The position numbers were made by a program, and so were the translations under genes. This document shows, one piece after another, positions 33,694-42,993 of a DNA stretch of 64,000 nt. The stretch covers positions 62,001 through 126,000 of the forward strand of contig NZ_JAKJHZ010000003.1 of NCBI RefSeq assembly GCF_021648885.1, in the 5' to 3' direction. The stretch's first letter is position 1. Each line of letters opens with the position of its first letter. The DNA comes from Nocardioides potassii (lineage in GTDB: Bacteria; Actinomycetota; Actinomycetes; Propionibacteriales; Nocardioidaceae). The notes below the pieces were generated by a model, which saw only the letters and a program-made list of their open reading frames with translations, did no database searches and was not told the origin of the DNA.

Positions 33694-33775
33694 TTCCACT
33701 CGTACGAGTGGAAGTTCAGCCTCACGGCCGGCTGTCCACGCTCGGGTCCGGATGAAGGTCCACTCGTACGCGTGG
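33694..33775. repeat. Two copies of a CACTCGTACG palindrome
   Basis: TTCCACTCGTACGAGTGGAA (33694-33713) is a perfect 20-bp palindrome. A second copy, CCACTCGTACGCGTGG (33760-33775), has one mismatch. Both are followed by AAGTTCA. They lie between glpR and tRNA-Ala and could be REP elements or a terminator pair. Confidence 0.65.
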
Positions 33776-33843
33776 AAGTTCATGAGGCGATTGGGTGCGG
33801 CCAGATCCGCTCGTGTATCTTGGCGACGCGCCGTGAGGCGCAT

Positions 33844-33919
<76 letters not shown>

Positions 33920-33923
33920 CACA

Positions 33924-33961
33924 AGGACCGCCCGTCACCTGCAGAGGTGGCGGGCGGTCCT
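33924..33961 (+). terminator. Terminator after tRNA-Ala
   Basis: AGGACCGCCCG (33924-33934) pairs perfectly with CGGGCGGTCCT (33951-33961), and inner CACCT/AGGTG adds a second stem around GCAG. Directly follows the tRNA 3' end. Confidence 0.85.
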
Positions 33962-34436
33962 GCGTTCTCGACTGCGCCAGTCGCGTCCCCCTGCCCTCGG
34001 GCGGAGCGACTGAAGGACAGATCGGCGTCGAGCCAGGAGTGCCCCGCCGACTACGGGGGACGAGTCGGCGGGGCAGCGATCAATTCGCTCCCCAAGGCGA
34101 ATGACCGCACTGGGAACGTACCCGTGACCGGAGCGTGTATTCGGGGAACGTAGCAGGCTTCACCCTCACGAAGGGGCCGAGGATCGAGCCCCGGCGCGGT
34201 TGCGCATCCGCTCCAGCAGACGTCCCGTGGCTCGAGCAACGGGCACCGGCCGGCCGAGGCCGTCATCATCGGTGAGCTCGGGTCCTCGGTACGAGGCGGT
34301 TGCTCTCCTCCCCGCGCATCGGACGCGCCGGGTGGTCCGTGCGGTCAGCCCTCGTGGTCCGATCGGGCCATCTTCACGCGTTCTCGCTCGGCAACGGAAA
34401 GGGAACGGGAGGGTAACGGCGATTCAACCTTCAACC
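33962..34436. other. Intergenic, no gene seen
   Basis: 475 bp between the tRNA-Ala terminator and the secreted repeat protein. Open frames here have non-coding composition. GGGAGGGT at about 34408-34415 could be a distant ribosome-binding sequence. Confidence 0.55.
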
Positions 34437-36683
34437 GTGAGGATCGCCGTGAACCCGCACCACCCCTCTGTCGTCGGCCGTGGGCCCGTCCGTTCGGGAC
34501 GGATGTCCACCGCACATGCTGTCGCCCTGGTCGTCGCTCTTCTGGCCGGTCTGCTCATGGCGGCTCCGCCGGCGGGTGCGACCGCGTACGGTGGCGCCTC
34601 AGCCGCTGACTGGCCCGCGGCGTGGAGGACGTACAAGTACACGAGCGGTGTGCCCGTGGGTGACACCAACAGCGACGAGAACCCGCCGACCAGCGATCTC
34701 GCGAGCGGTACGTGCAGCTCGTGCGTGGGGCCCGACGCATCGGTGCTCCTCACCAGTGACGGCACGAACGCGTTCTTCCGCATGCGCATGTCGGCCGACA
34801 ACAACGACCCGTCGAAGGGTGGCCTGACCGGTACCGCGTTCCTCGTCCAGCTCGCCGACGCGTCCGGGACGGTGCGCGCCGTCGTGGGCGTCGACGGCAA
34901 GTCGGTGTCCGCCGACTACGTCTACGTGACGACAGCCGCCGGTGCGACGACCACCATGATCTACGAGTACCCGTTCCTGCACAGCGATGCTTCCGACGGC
35001 ATGCGATGGATCCCCGCGAACGACGGGACCGGGCAGTACTACCTCGACTTCCAGGTACCGATCAGTGCCATCACGACCATCTCGGGCGGTGCCATCACCG
35101 GGTCCACCCCGATCAAGCTCTACTACGGGTCGTCGCAGGCCGCGAACCTCGCCGTCATCAACAAGGACTTCATGATCCCGGGGGCCAGCTCGGTGAACTT
35201 CGCCTCGCTGAGCACTGTCCAGCTCGTGCCGCCGGTCTACTCGGTGACCTTCGACAGTGCCGGCGGTAGTGCGGTGCAGGGGCAGGACGTCGTCAGCGGC
35301 GAGAACGCCACCACCCCGCCCGCACCCACGCGCGCCGGCTACACCTTCACAGGCTGGTACGACGGGGACTCGGCCTACAGCTTCTCCACGCCCGTGACCG
35401 CAGCGAAGCAGCTGACTGCGCACTGGGTGGTGAGCACCTACCAGGTGACGTTCGACAGCGCCGGAGGATCTGCGGTGGCGCCGCAGAGCATCGAGCACGG
35501 AAGCCAGGTGAGCGAGCCGACGCCGCCCATCCGACCGGGTTACACCTTCGACGGCTGGCGCAACGGGGCGACGCCATGGGACTTCACCTCCGCGGTGACG
35601 GGCGCGACCACCCTCACCGCCTCATGGACGAGGAACAACTACCTCGTCACCTTCGACACCGACGGCGGACCCGCCGTCGAGCCCCAGACGGTGCCCTACG
35701 GCGATGTGGTGGTCGCGCCGACGGACCCGACGCGGGCGGGGCACACGTTCGTCGGCTGGTTCGACGGGGCCACGCCATGGGACTTCACCTCCGCGGTGAC
35801 GGGCGCGACCACCCTCACCGCCTCATGGACGAGGAACAACTACCTCGTCACGTTCGACACCGACGGCGGACCCGCCGTCGAGCCCCAGACGGTGCCCTAC
35901 GGCGACGCGGCCCTCGAGCCTGCCGACCCCACGTGGACGGGGCACACGTTCCTCGGCTGGTTCGACGGGGCCACGCCCTGGGCCTTCAGCACGCCCGTGA
36001 CCAGTGCCGTCGTCCTGACCGCGAGGTGGACCACGGACACCCCGCCGGTCCCGCAGGCGAACGGCGGCGGACCCACGCCGAACAGCAGCGGCCCCACGAC
36101 CGACACCACCGACAGCGATGGTGATGGTCTGACCGATGCGATGGAGAGGCTTGCGGGCACGGATCCGTCGTACGCCGACTCGGACGACGACGGCCTCGAG
36201 GACGGCGTCGAGGTACGTCATCTGAAGTACGGCGGCTGCCTCGATCCACGCCAGGCAGACTCCGACGGTGACGGCCTGTCCGACGGCAGTGAGGTCACCG
36301 GTGTGCAGCTGCACCGCCGCGTCCTGGTTCCACGCGACAGGACGAAGCGACTGGGCATTCTGCGGCCCAGCCCGTGCGACGCGGACACCGACGACGACGG
36401 ACTCTCCGACGGACGCGAGGTGCACGGAACGCGTGTGCGGGGACTGGGAGTGCTGAAGTCGAGCCCCGTCAAGGCAGACACGGACCGTGACGGACTGAGC
36501 GACCGTGACGAGGTGACCGGCCGAGCCAATCGACGGTTCCACCATCGCGCGACCGACCCCACGAACTGGGACACGGACCGAGGCGGCGTCAGCGACGGCA
36601 ACGAGATCGTTGCCGGGAGCGATCCCACGAACATCGCGTCCGGTCCGACCCACCCGCATCCGGGCACCGACCACCGCCCCTGA
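34437..36683 (+). CDS. Secreted InlB B-repeat protein with thrombospondin-3-like calcium repeats
   Basis: 748 aa. The signal peptide (hydrophobic core HAVALVVALLAGLLMAAP) ends near GATAYGG. Residues about 45-260 form a domain without a family I know. Four InlB B-repeats follow (about 265-540), each with the pattern VTFD..GG, GYTF.GW and LTA.W. Then come Asp-rich DSDGDGLTDAMERLAGTDP-type repeats (about 560-740), which bind calcium in other proteins. No LPXTG or membrane anchor at the end, so it is probably released or bound to wall polymers. The start is uncertain: GTG 34437 keeps basic residues before the core, whereas ATG 34503 leaves none. Likely an adhesin or surface binding protein. Confidence 0.82.
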   Translation: MRIAVNPHHPSVVGRGPVRSGRMSTAHAVALVVALLAGLLMAAPPAGATAYGGASAADWPAAWRTYKYTSGVPVGDTNSDENPPTSDLASGTCSSCVGPDASVLLTSDGTNAFFRMRMSADNNDPSKGGLTGTAFLVQLADASGTVRAVVGVDGKSVSADYVYVTTAAGATTTMIYEYPFLHSDASDGMRWIPANDGTGQYYLDFQVPISAITTISGGAITGSTPIKLYYGSSQAANLAVINKDFMIPGASSVNFASLSTVQLVPPVYSVTFDSAGGSAVQGQDVVSGENATTPPAPTRAGYTFTGWYDGDSAYSFSTPVTAAKQLTAHWVVSTYQVTFDSAGGSAVAPQSIEHGSQVSEPTPPIRPGYTFDGWRNGATPWDFTSAVTGATTLTASWTRNNYLVTFDTDGGPAVEPQTVPYGDVVVAPTDPTRAGHTFVGWFDGATPWDFTSAVTGATTLTASWTRNNYLVTFDTDGGPAVEPQTVPYGDAALEPADPTWTGHTFLGWFDGATPWAFSTPVTSAVVLTARWTTDTPPVPQANGGGPTPNSSGPTTDTTDSDGDGLTDAMERLAGTDPSYADSDDDGLEDGVEVRHLKYGGCLDPRQADSDGDGLSDGSEVTGVQLHRRVLVPRDRTKRLGILRPSPCDADTDDDGLSDGREVHGTRVRGLGVLKSSPVKADTDRDGLSDRDEVTGRANRRFHHRATDPTNWDTDRGGVSDGNEIVAGSDPTNIASGPTHPHPGTDHRP
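35571..35905 (+). repeat. Near-identical tandem coding repeat, 201-bp period
   Basis: 35571-35704 recurs at 35772-35905 with about one mismatch in 134 bp. It spans the end of one InlB B-repeat and the start of the next, so a 67-codon unit was duplicated recently or is kept identical by gene conversion. Confidence 0.85.
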
Positions 36684-37269
36684 CCGGCGACTGCCGGGCC
36701 GAGCTCCAGCCTCGCTCGGCCTAGCAGGCTCGCGCCACGGGTCGTGTTCCCTCTCGCTTGGTCGAGGTCAGGTCTCGTGCGAGCCGTCGACCTCACGCTC
36801 TCTTCTCTGTGAGGTGGCAGCGGGTGCGCACGAGCCAGACGGGGACCTGCCGTGATGAGCGCGCTCGGTCAGGCCGACGGATCTCCTCCGCCCGTAACGG
36901 AACGGATGTGCGCGGCGCTGTAGGTGTGATGGGCCCAGCGGCGCGGCTGTCCCCCCGGTGGCCGGCGCCGCTGGGCCATCACCCTTCCGAGAGTCCGCGA
37001 GGTGGACCCGGCCGGGTTGGGGGGCCGGCGGCCGGGTCCTGCGCGGACCGCGGCGCAACAGGGGCTCGCCGGTCCGCGCGTTCGAGGTGGAGCGGGACTG
37101 CCAGCCTGTCCGACCCTGGGCGAGTGCGCCAGCGTCCGAAAGTAGGGGTGTACGAGACCCCGGCCAGGCATGGGGGCTGACCTGGCCGGGGCCTCGCGCC
37201 GCGAGCGTACAACGCGCAGCCCTCCGGAGCCGCGCGTCTTGCTGCGGCCTGTCCGCGTGCCGGTGGCCC
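36684..37269. other. Intergenic with hairpins, no gene seen
   Basis: 586 bp. GTGATGGGCCCAGCGGCGC (36926-36944) pairs with 36965-36982 with one bulged base, and CGCGGACC/GGTCCGCG lies near 37050-37080. Frames through it have skewed composition and no resemblance to proteins. Confidence 0.55.
37158..37191 (-). terminator. Hairpin downstream of the CheY-like gene
   Basis: CCCCGGCCAGG (37158-37168) pairs with CCTGGCCGGGG (37181-37191), an 11-bp perfect stem with a 12-nt loop, 79 bp past the stop of the response-regulator gene. Confidence 0.65.
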
Positions 37270-37653
37270 CTACGCGGCCGCGAGCTCGGCGATGAGCTGC
37301 TTGAGCTGCGCGACGTGGACCGGCTTCTCGAGGACGCGGTCGACGCCGAGGTCGTCGAGCTCACGGCGGTGGTCGCCGGTCCACGCGCTGACGACGATGA
37401 CTCGCATCGTCGGGGCCACCTCGTCGTTCGTCCTCAACCACTGCACGACCTCGAGTCCGGTCATCCGCGGCATCGAGAGGTCCAGCAGCATGACGTCGTA
37501 GGGCTCGCGCTGCACGGCCTCGACGGCCTCGACGCCGTCAGCCGCGGTCGAGGCGTGGTGCCCGGCGCGCTCGACGATCCGCGCGAAGACCTCGCGGATG
37601 TCCTCGTTGTCGTCGACGACGAGGAACCGCATCTGTTCTGAGGCCGTGGGCAT
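37270..37653 (-). CDS. Single-domain (CheY-like) response regulator
   Basis: 127 aa, receiver only. FLVVDDNEDIREVFARIVER provides the acidic pair, VMLLDLSMPRMTGLEVVQWL the phosphoacceptor Asp (about residue 57), VIVVSAW the conserved Ser, and VLEKPVHV the Lys-Pro. No output domain, so it must signal by binding a partner or act in a phosphorelay. No kinase gene is near. ATG at 37653; an internal ATG at 37632 (MRFLVVDDNED) is also possible. Isolated between two intergenic regions rich in inverted repeats. Confidence 0.87.
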   Translation of the reverse strand: MPTASEQMRFLVVDDNEDIREVFARIVERAGHHASTAADGVEAVEAVQREPYDVMLLDLSMPRMTGLEVVQWLRTNDEVAPTMRVIVVSAWTGDHRRELDDLGVDRVLEKPVHVAQLKQLIAELAAA

Positions 37654-38166
37654 GGGGTGATGGTGTCACCATTCGCGGCCCGGGGCGTCACCATTCGGTG
37701 GTCAACAGGTGGGTGAGTTGTGAAGACAGCCCCGGGTGGCCGGCTGTCACCACCTCCCGGGCAGGATGGGGACACCCCGCTACACCTCGAGTGCGCGAGC
37801 CGGTCCGGTCGAGAGACGGCTACGGCCGCGCAGGGTCCCGGCCGGTGCGTGGCCCCGCCGCCGGCCGGGCCCACCTCGGGCGTCCACGTCGCACACACGT
37901 GTCCGCCGGGTGGCCCGTGTCCGACCCACACGGGGGCCATGGGTCGGACACGGGTGCCGGGCTGGGCCCAGCCGGCTGGGGACGGCCCGAGCACCCGCTC
38001 CTTGAGCCCTCGGACCTGGCCTCCGAGGTGGGCTGCACCGGGAGGCGTGACTCCATGGTGCGTGAGGAGCGCGGTCGGCACGAGCCGCGCCGCGGGCTCG
38101 GTGTGAAGCCGGTGTGAACGGCGATCGGGTGCACAGTGGTTCACCCGTCCCCGTATCCTGTGGAGC
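37654..38166. other. Intergenic with strong inverted repeats, no gene seen
   Basis: 513 bp. CCCGTGTCCGACCCA (37914-37928) pairs perfectly with TGGGTCGGACACGGG (37940-37954) around an 11-nt loop, and GGCTGGGCCCAGCC (37960-37973) follows. No protein-like frame. Could be a structured RNA, an operator, or paired terminators. Confidence 0.55.
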
Positions 38167-38352
38167 ATGGGACAGGCACTCGGGGCCGTGCTGGTGGGGG
38201 TGCTCATCGCGGCGGCCGGTTTCGTTCTCCGTGGCTCGGCCACGCCCTCGCTGCAGGCCGTCAGCGAGGTGCTGCTCTACGGCGGGGTGATCGTCGCCGT
38301 CGTCGGCGCCTGGCTCGGCATCTCGCGCTACCTCCAGACGCGCGACGAGTAG
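38167..38352 (+). CDS. Small two-helix membrane protein
   Basis: 61 aa with two hydrophobic segments (residues 4-21 and 33-51) and a charged end RYLQTRDE. ATG at 38167 has TGGAGC just upstream. No family recognised, but composition and codon use look genuine. Confidence 0.62.
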   Translation: MGQALGAVLVGVLIAAAGFVLRGSATPSLQAVSEVLLYGGVIVAVVGAWLGISRYLQTRDE

Positions 38353-38359
38353 CCCGGGC

Positions 38360-39172
38360 TCAGCGCTCGCGCAGCATGCGCGCCTGCGTACGGCGACCGC
38401 GCGCCGCGACGAGAGGCGAGACCGCGACGGCCAGGCGGGGGGCGAGTGCCGCCAGACGTGCCTGGACACCGCGCGAGCGGGGGAGCGTAGTGACCGGCCG
38501 GGGCCGGTCGAGCACCCGGGCGACCGCCGCGACGACCTCCTCCGGCTGCAGCAGCCTCCCGGAGAAGGACAGGGCCGCGCCGGGGTCGTCGAGCTTGTCG
38601 TGGAGCATCGGCGTCCAGATGCCGTCCGGGCAGATGCAGGAGATGTCGATGCCCCCGATGCCGGCCAGCCTGAGGTCGGCGGCCGTGCTGAGGGAGAAGC
38701 CGATCGCGGCGTGCTTCGAGGCGGCGTACACCGCCTCGCCCGGCACCGGCGTCAGGCCGGCGAGCGAGACGACGTTGACCACGTGACCGCCGTGCTCACG
38801 CATCGCTGCGATGGCGCTCACGGTGCCGTTGATCGTGCCGAGGGCGTTGACCTCGAGCATCAGCCGACGTGCCTGCGGGTCCTGCTCCCACGCCGGTCCG
38901 GTCACGAGGACGCCGGCGTTGTTGACCCAGACCGCGAGCCGTCCGGCCCGCCCGACCAGCTCGTCACGGGCCGCGTCCACCGCCACGTCGTCGCGTACGT
39001 CGAGCGCACGCGCGGTGGCGCGTGGTCCGAGCTCGGCGGCCACGGCCGCCGCCGCCTCGCCGTCCAGGTCGGTCACGAGCACGTCGTGTCCACGGTCGAC
39101 GAGGAGGCCCGCCACGAGTCGGCCGAGCCCACGGCCGGCTCCGGTGACGACGGCTCCACCCAGGGTGCTCAT
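38360..39172 (-). CDS. Short-chain dehydrogenase/reductase
   Basis: 270 aa classical SDR. Cofactor motif VVTGAGRGLGRLVAGLL (TGxxxGxG), DVRDDV for the adenine pocket, NNAGVLVTG, catalytic Ser in VVSLAGLTP, and YAASKHAA (YxxxK). DLDG after the second strand suggests NAD(H) preference. The substrate is unknown; the C-terminal 60 residues are basic and may associate with the membrane. Divergent from a membrane protein gene, 34 bp away. Confidence 0.92.
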   Translation of the reverse strand: MSTLGGAVVTGAGRGLGRLVAGLLVDRGHDVLVTDLDGEAAAAVAAELGPRATARALDVRDDVAVDAARDELVGRAGRLAVWVNNAGVLVTGPAWEQDPQARRLMLEVNALGTINGTVSAIAAMREHGGHVVNVVSLAGLTPVPGEAVYAASKHAAIGFSLSTAADLRLAGIGGIDISCICPDGIWTPMLHDKLDDPGAALSFSGRLLQPEEVVAAVARVLDRPRPVTTLPRSRGVQARLAALAPRLAVAVSPLVAARGRRTQARMLRER

Positions 39173-39206
39173 CCTGCGAGGCTAGGGCACCGCTAGCGTC
39201 AGGACC

Positions 39207-39818
39207 GTGACGGAGTACCAGCGCATCTTCGTGGTGGGCGACCGGGCGGCGGCCGACGAGGTCGCGCACCTGAGGTCGTCGCTGGGTCGAAGCGTCGTCG
39301 TCCTCACCGCACCGACGGCTGAGGCCAAGCGCGTCGTGACCGGGCTGCAGGTCGAGCCAGTCGCCGACGTGCTCCTGGCACCCGTCCGGTTCCCCGGCGT
39401 CGACCGGGGGCACCGACTCGACGAGCTCGTCCGCCAGCACGCCGTCGCGGACCGGTTCCGCGACGTGGTCGTGGTGGCCGACGCGGCGACGGTGACGCTG
39501 CTGCTCAGGACGCTGGCCCCCGACCAGCTGCCGATGGCCGGTGCCGTGACGGAGGTGCTGCTCCCGCGCGGCTCACGACCGGTGCCCCTCCTCCAGGCGG
39601 CCATCGGCGGCGGCGTGCTGGCCCTCGTCGCGGTGATCGGCTCCGGCGTCGTACCGATCTGGGTACTTCCGCTCCTCGTCCTGCTCGCGGGACTGGTGCT
39701 GCTCCTCGTGCCCGGTCGCCGGCACCTCGGCGAGGCGCTCCTGATCTCGGTGGCGGTCGCCGTCGCGGTGTCGCTGCTCTCGATCGCGGGATCGTCGCGG
39801 TTCCCCGGCTCCTGGTGA
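39207..39818 (+). CDS. Membrane protein of unknown function
   Basis: 203 aa. A soluble alpha/beta-like N-terminal part (YQRIFVVGDRAAADEVAHLR, residues 1-125) precedes three hydrophobic segments (about 130-150, 152-170 and 176-196). GTG at 39207 with TAGCGT at 39194-39199 seven bases upstream, so the message may be leaderless. The N-terminal part has the look of a nucleotide or NAD(P)-binding fold, but I cannot name a family. Confidence 0.65.
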   Translation: MTEYQRIFVVGDRAAADEVAHLRSSLGRSVVVLTAPTAEAKRVVTGLQVEPVADVLLAPVRFPGVDRGHRLDELVRQHAVADRFRDVVVVADAATVTLLLRTLAPDQLPMAGAVTEVLLPRGSRPVPLLQAAIGGGVLALVAVIGSGVVPIWVLPLLVLLAGLVLLLVPGRRHLGEALLISVAVAVAVSLLSIAGSSRFPGSW

Positions 39819-39831
39819 CGCCGTACGGGGC

Positions 39832-40578
39832 TCAGCCGCCGTTGCCGTAGCAGGTGATGTGTCGCTCGCCGGACTTCCAGGAGGCCTCGCTCACCCGCCA
39901 CCAGAGGAAGCGACGGTCGGCCCGCTTGATGACCTTCGGGCAGCGCCGCTTGGCGAAGGCGTCCTGCCGGGCGACGGAGTAGCGGCCGTCCGGCGCGGTG
40001 ACCACGCCGCGGGAGATCCACGTGTGGCTCGACGTGCACGGCACGACGTTGCGCTTGCGGGTCAGGCAGCGACGATCGCCCGGGTCGATGCCGCCGCTGA
40101 CGAACGGCGTCGTGACGGGCAGGTTGCCGAGCTCCCTGTCGTCGTACGCGTTGACGTCGCACCTGATCCAGCGCGCTCCCGCCTTCACCTGCGCCTTCGA
40201 CGGCGCGAACCACGAGGCCGTGTAGACCACGAGGTGGGTCTGCCTGTGGCTGGCACCGATCGCGGCGTTCCACGGGTCCTTGCACGTCCTGGAGACGAAG
40301 CGCTGGAGCCGGGCGCTGGGCTTGCCGGTGAGCTTGATCCTCTTCGGGACGATCTCGACGGCCACCACCAGGGCGGTGTGCGGTCCGGCGCAGTCGACGG
40401 CCGGGGAGCTCTCGTGCATGCCCTCGCGGTCCTCGATGGTGTAGGCCCGGCACTCACCCACGCCCGGTGCGCCCGCCAGTGGGTCCGCACTCTGCGAGGC
40501 TCCCGCCGGCAGGGCGGCTGCGGTGGTGATGAGCATGGCGATGGCCGTCGCGACGACGGACCAGGTCGATCTGGTCAT
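39832..40578 (-). CDS. Secreted septum-formation family protein
   Basis: 248 aa. Signal peptide (WSVVATAIAMLITTAAALPA) followed by two similar Cys-containing halves: GVGECRAYTIEDREGMHESS with VDCAGPHTALVVAVEIVP, and DRRCLTRKRNVVPCTSSHTW. Paired Cys and the C...PH pattern are those of the actinobacterial septum-formation domain family. The protein should act outside the membrane. Its precise role in division is unproven. ATG at 40578. Confidence 0.78.
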   Translation of the reverse strand: MTRSTWSVVATAIAMLITTAAALPAGASQSADPLAGAPGVGECRAYTIEDREGMHESSPAVDCAGPHTALVVAVEIVPKRIKLTGKPSARLQRFVSRTCKDPWNAAIGASHRQTHLVVYTASWFAPSKAQVKAGARWIRCDVNAYDDRELGNLPVTTPFVSGGIDPGDRRCLTRKRNVVPCTSSHTWISRGVVTAPDGRYSVARQDAFAKRRCPKVIKRADRRFLWWRVSEASWKSGERHITCYGNGG

Positions 40579-40688
40579 GTGAGTGGCACCTCTCGTCCCC
40601 CGTGAGCCGGTGGCCCGACGCCCCCGGGCACCTGGTGTGCCCAGGTCCTCGCACGCTAGACCCGGCGGGCGAGCCGGAGGAACCGGTC

Positions 40689-41960
40689 CTAGGGGTGAGG
40701 AGTCGACGTCGTTCCCGCGTCCAGCGCGGGCGTACGACGCAGCACCGCCACCATCGCGCAGACCGTCAGGAGCAACGCCGAGGCGAGCAGCACCACGCCG
40801 CCCCCGCCGCGGTGGCTCCACGCGGCGCTGCCGAGGTTGCCGAACACCGACGAGCCGACGTAGTAGGCGAACAGGTAGAACGCGGCCGCCTGCCCTGTGC
40901 TCACCCTGGCGAGGTGTGCGCGTGCGGTCACCCACCCGCTGGCGAGGCCGTGGATGCAGAAGAACCCCACGGTCAGCGCCGCCATGCCGGCGACGACCAC
41001 GGCCAGCGAGCCGGCAAGGGTGAGCAGCACGCCAGCGAGCGCGAGCGCGCACCCCACGGGGATGGTCGCCCGACGTCCGATGCGGTCGGCGACGCGGCCC
41101 GACACCGTCGAGCTCACCGACCCCAGGGCGTACACGAGGTAGACGAGGCTGATCGTGCCGACGGACAGGCCGTACGGCGCCGTGCTGAGGCGGAAGCCGA
41201 GGGCGTTGAACACCGCGACCAACGCCCCGATGGCGCAGGAGCCGAGCACGTAGAGGGCGACCAGGCCGCGGTCGGCGAGGGCGGCCCGGGCACCGGCCAG
41301 GACGCTCCCCGTTCCGCGGTCGCGCGGGACGAAGCCACGCGAGGCGGGCAGCAACCAGGCGACGAGCGCGGCCGCGACGAGCGCGACCCCGGCCGCCGCG
41401 GCCAGTCCCCAGCGCCAGCTCGACGCGTCCGCGATCGGCGCCGTCACCAGGCGTCCCGCCATCCCGCCCAGCGCGGTGCCACCGATGTAGAGGCCGAAGG
41501 CGCGCCCGTGCACCGACGGGTGCAGCTCTTCTCGGAGGTACGCCGTCGCGACGGCCGGCAACCCGGCGAGGGTCACGCCCTGCAGCACCCGCAGGCCGAG
41601 CAGCACGTCCCAGGTCGGTGCGGCGGCGGAGGCGAGCGCGACGGCGGCGGCGGACCAGAGGGCGAGGTGGATCAGCCGCGTGCGACCCACGGCCTCCGAC
41701 AGCGGGCCGGCGACGAGCAGCGCGACGGCGAGCGCAGCCGTCGTCAGGGACAGCGCGAGGGTCGCGTGCGTCGCGGAGATGCCGTAGGCCGCACCGAGCT
41801 CCGGCAGCAGTGCCTGGATGTCGTAGAGCAGCACGAAGGTGGACACCCCGGCGGCGAACATGGCGACCATGACGCGGCGGTAGCCGGCGGTGCCCGCGCG
41901 GTAGGGCGCGGGGTCCTCGATGGCGGTGGGCCGGAGGGACGACAGCTGCACGGTGGTCAC
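40689..41960 (-). CDS. MFS transporter (YnfM/AraJ-like)
   Basis: 423 aa with twelve predicted membrane segments. Motifs LLVAGPLSEAVGRTRLIHLA and VSGRVADRIGRRATI are loop motifs of drug/metabolite efflux MFS proteins. It is divergent from a LysR gene, the arrangement of ynfM in other bacteria, so LysR probably controls it. I place the start at GTG 41960, just before the first conserved stretch; ATG 42020 would overlap the promoter region of the LysR gene. The substrate is unknown. Confidence 0.87.
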   Translation of the reverse strand: MTTVQLSSLRPTAIEDPAPYRAGTAGYRRVMVAMFAAGVSTFVLLYDIQALLPELGAAYGISATHATLALSLTTAALAVALLVAGPLSEAVGRTRLIHLALWSAAAVALASAAAPTWDVLLGLRVLQGVTLAGLPAVATAYLREELHPSVHGRAFGLYIGGTALGGMAGRLVTAPIADASSWRWGLAAAAGVALVAAALVAWLLPASRGFVPRDRGTGSVLAGARAALADRGLVALYVLGSCAIGALVAVFNALGFRLSTAPYGLSVGTISLVYLVYALGSVSSTVSGRVADRIGRRATIPVGCALALAGVLLTLAGSLAVVVAGMAALTVGFFCIHGLASGWVTARAHLARVSTGQAAAFYLFAYYVGSSVFGNLGSAAWSHRGGGGVVLLASALLLTVCAMVAVLRRTPALDAGTTSTPHP

Positions 41961-42045
41961 CGGATCGATGATCCGCCTGCCGCGTCCATGCGTCCAATGT
42001 CGCTTTGTGCCCTCAGCCATGCGTCGCACGTATGATCGCGGAGTG

Positions 42046-42915
42046 ATGCTGCGCGACCTCGAGTGGCTCGTGGCGCTCGCCGAGCTGGGCCACGTGACGG
42101 AGGCGGCTGCCGTGATCGGCACGAGCCAGCCCACCCTGTCGCGGGCACTGGCCCGGCTCGAGGGAGACCTCGGCGTGCGGCTCTTCGAGCGAGTGCCGAC
42201 CGGGCTGGTGCTCACGCCGGACGGCGACGTGGTGCTCGAGGCGGCGAGGGAGCTGGTCGGTCGTCACGACCTGCTGCGCGCGACGCTGGCCAACCGGCTC
42301 GATCCCGAGACCGGGCTGGTGCGGCTGGCGTTCCTGGACTCCATGGCCACGACCCTCGTCCCGCGACTGCTGCGGGCCTTCCACGAGCACGCACCGGGGG
42401 TGAAGGTGGTGCTCAGCCAGGAGCCGGCCCACGAGATCCGGCGCGACCTCGACCGGGGGGCGGTCGAGCTCGGGCTCACGATGGAGCACGCGCCGGAGCA
42501 CGGCTGGTTCGCCGTCCAGCGCGAGCGGCTGGTCGTCATCGTGCCGCCGACGCACCGCCTCGGTGGCCGCAGACGGGTCGACCTCGCAGAGCTGGCCGAC
42601 GACGAGCTGGTGACCACCCCACCCGGCTTCGGTCACAGCGCGCTCGTCCAGGGCCTGCTCGCCGAGGCCGGGGTCGCCCCGCGGACGTCGTTCGAGAGCG
42701 CGGACCTCGCGACCATCGAGGGGCTGGTGGCGGCGGGCCTCGGCTTCGCCGTCGTGCCGGAGGCGTTCGCCGGGCTCTCCGGGACGGTCGGGCTCTCGCT
42801 GTCCTCGCCCGGCGCGACGCGCACGATCGGCCTGACGTGGCGCACCGACCGGCCGCTCGCCCCACCGGCCCGCCGGCTGCTCGACCTCGTGCGCAGCGGG
42901 GTGTGGGCGGACTGA
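42046..42915 (+). CDS. LysR-family transcriptional regulator
   Basis: 289 aa. Winged helix LEWLVALAELGHVTEAAAVI, then GTSQPTLSRALARLEGDLG. Effector domain from about 90 with the usual alpha/beta layout. ATG at 42046. Divergent from the MFS gene with an 85-bp gap that should hold both promoters. It ends at a 16-bp perfect stem terminator. Confidence 0.92.
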   Translation: MLRDLEWLVALAELGHVTEAAAVIGTSQPTLSRALARLEGDLGVRLFERVPTGLVLTPDGDVVLEAARELVGRHDLLRATLANRLDPETGLVRLAFLDSMATTLVPRLLRAFHEHAPGVKVVLSQEPAHEIRRDLDRGAVELGLTMEHAPEHGWFAVQRERLVVIVPPTHRLGGRRRVDLAELADDELVTTPPGFGHSALVQGLLAEAGVAPRTSFESADLATIEGLVAAGLGFAVVPEAFAGLSGTVGLSLSSPGATRTIGLTWRTDRPLAPPARRLLDLVRSGVWAD

Positions 42916-42924
42916 TCCCGGACG

Positions 42925-42963
42925 CCGACGACCCCGCCCGGGCTGGTCGGGCGGGGTCGTCGG
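42925..42963. terminator. Strong bidirectional terminator
   Basis: CCGACGACCCCGCCCG (42925-42940) pairs perfectly with CGGGCGGGGTCGTCGG (42948-42963), a 16-bp stem with a 7-nt loop, between the LysR gene and the convergent small gene. Confidence 0.9.
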
Positions 42964-42993
42964 TGACGTGGGCGGGCCGGTGCCCGCGCGGTC

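Noticed and set aside
36758..37364. Overlapping frames on both strands after the InlB-repeat gene
   Set aside because: Gly/Arg/Pro-rich shadows over a hairpin-rich intergenic region; no start signal and no family resemblance.
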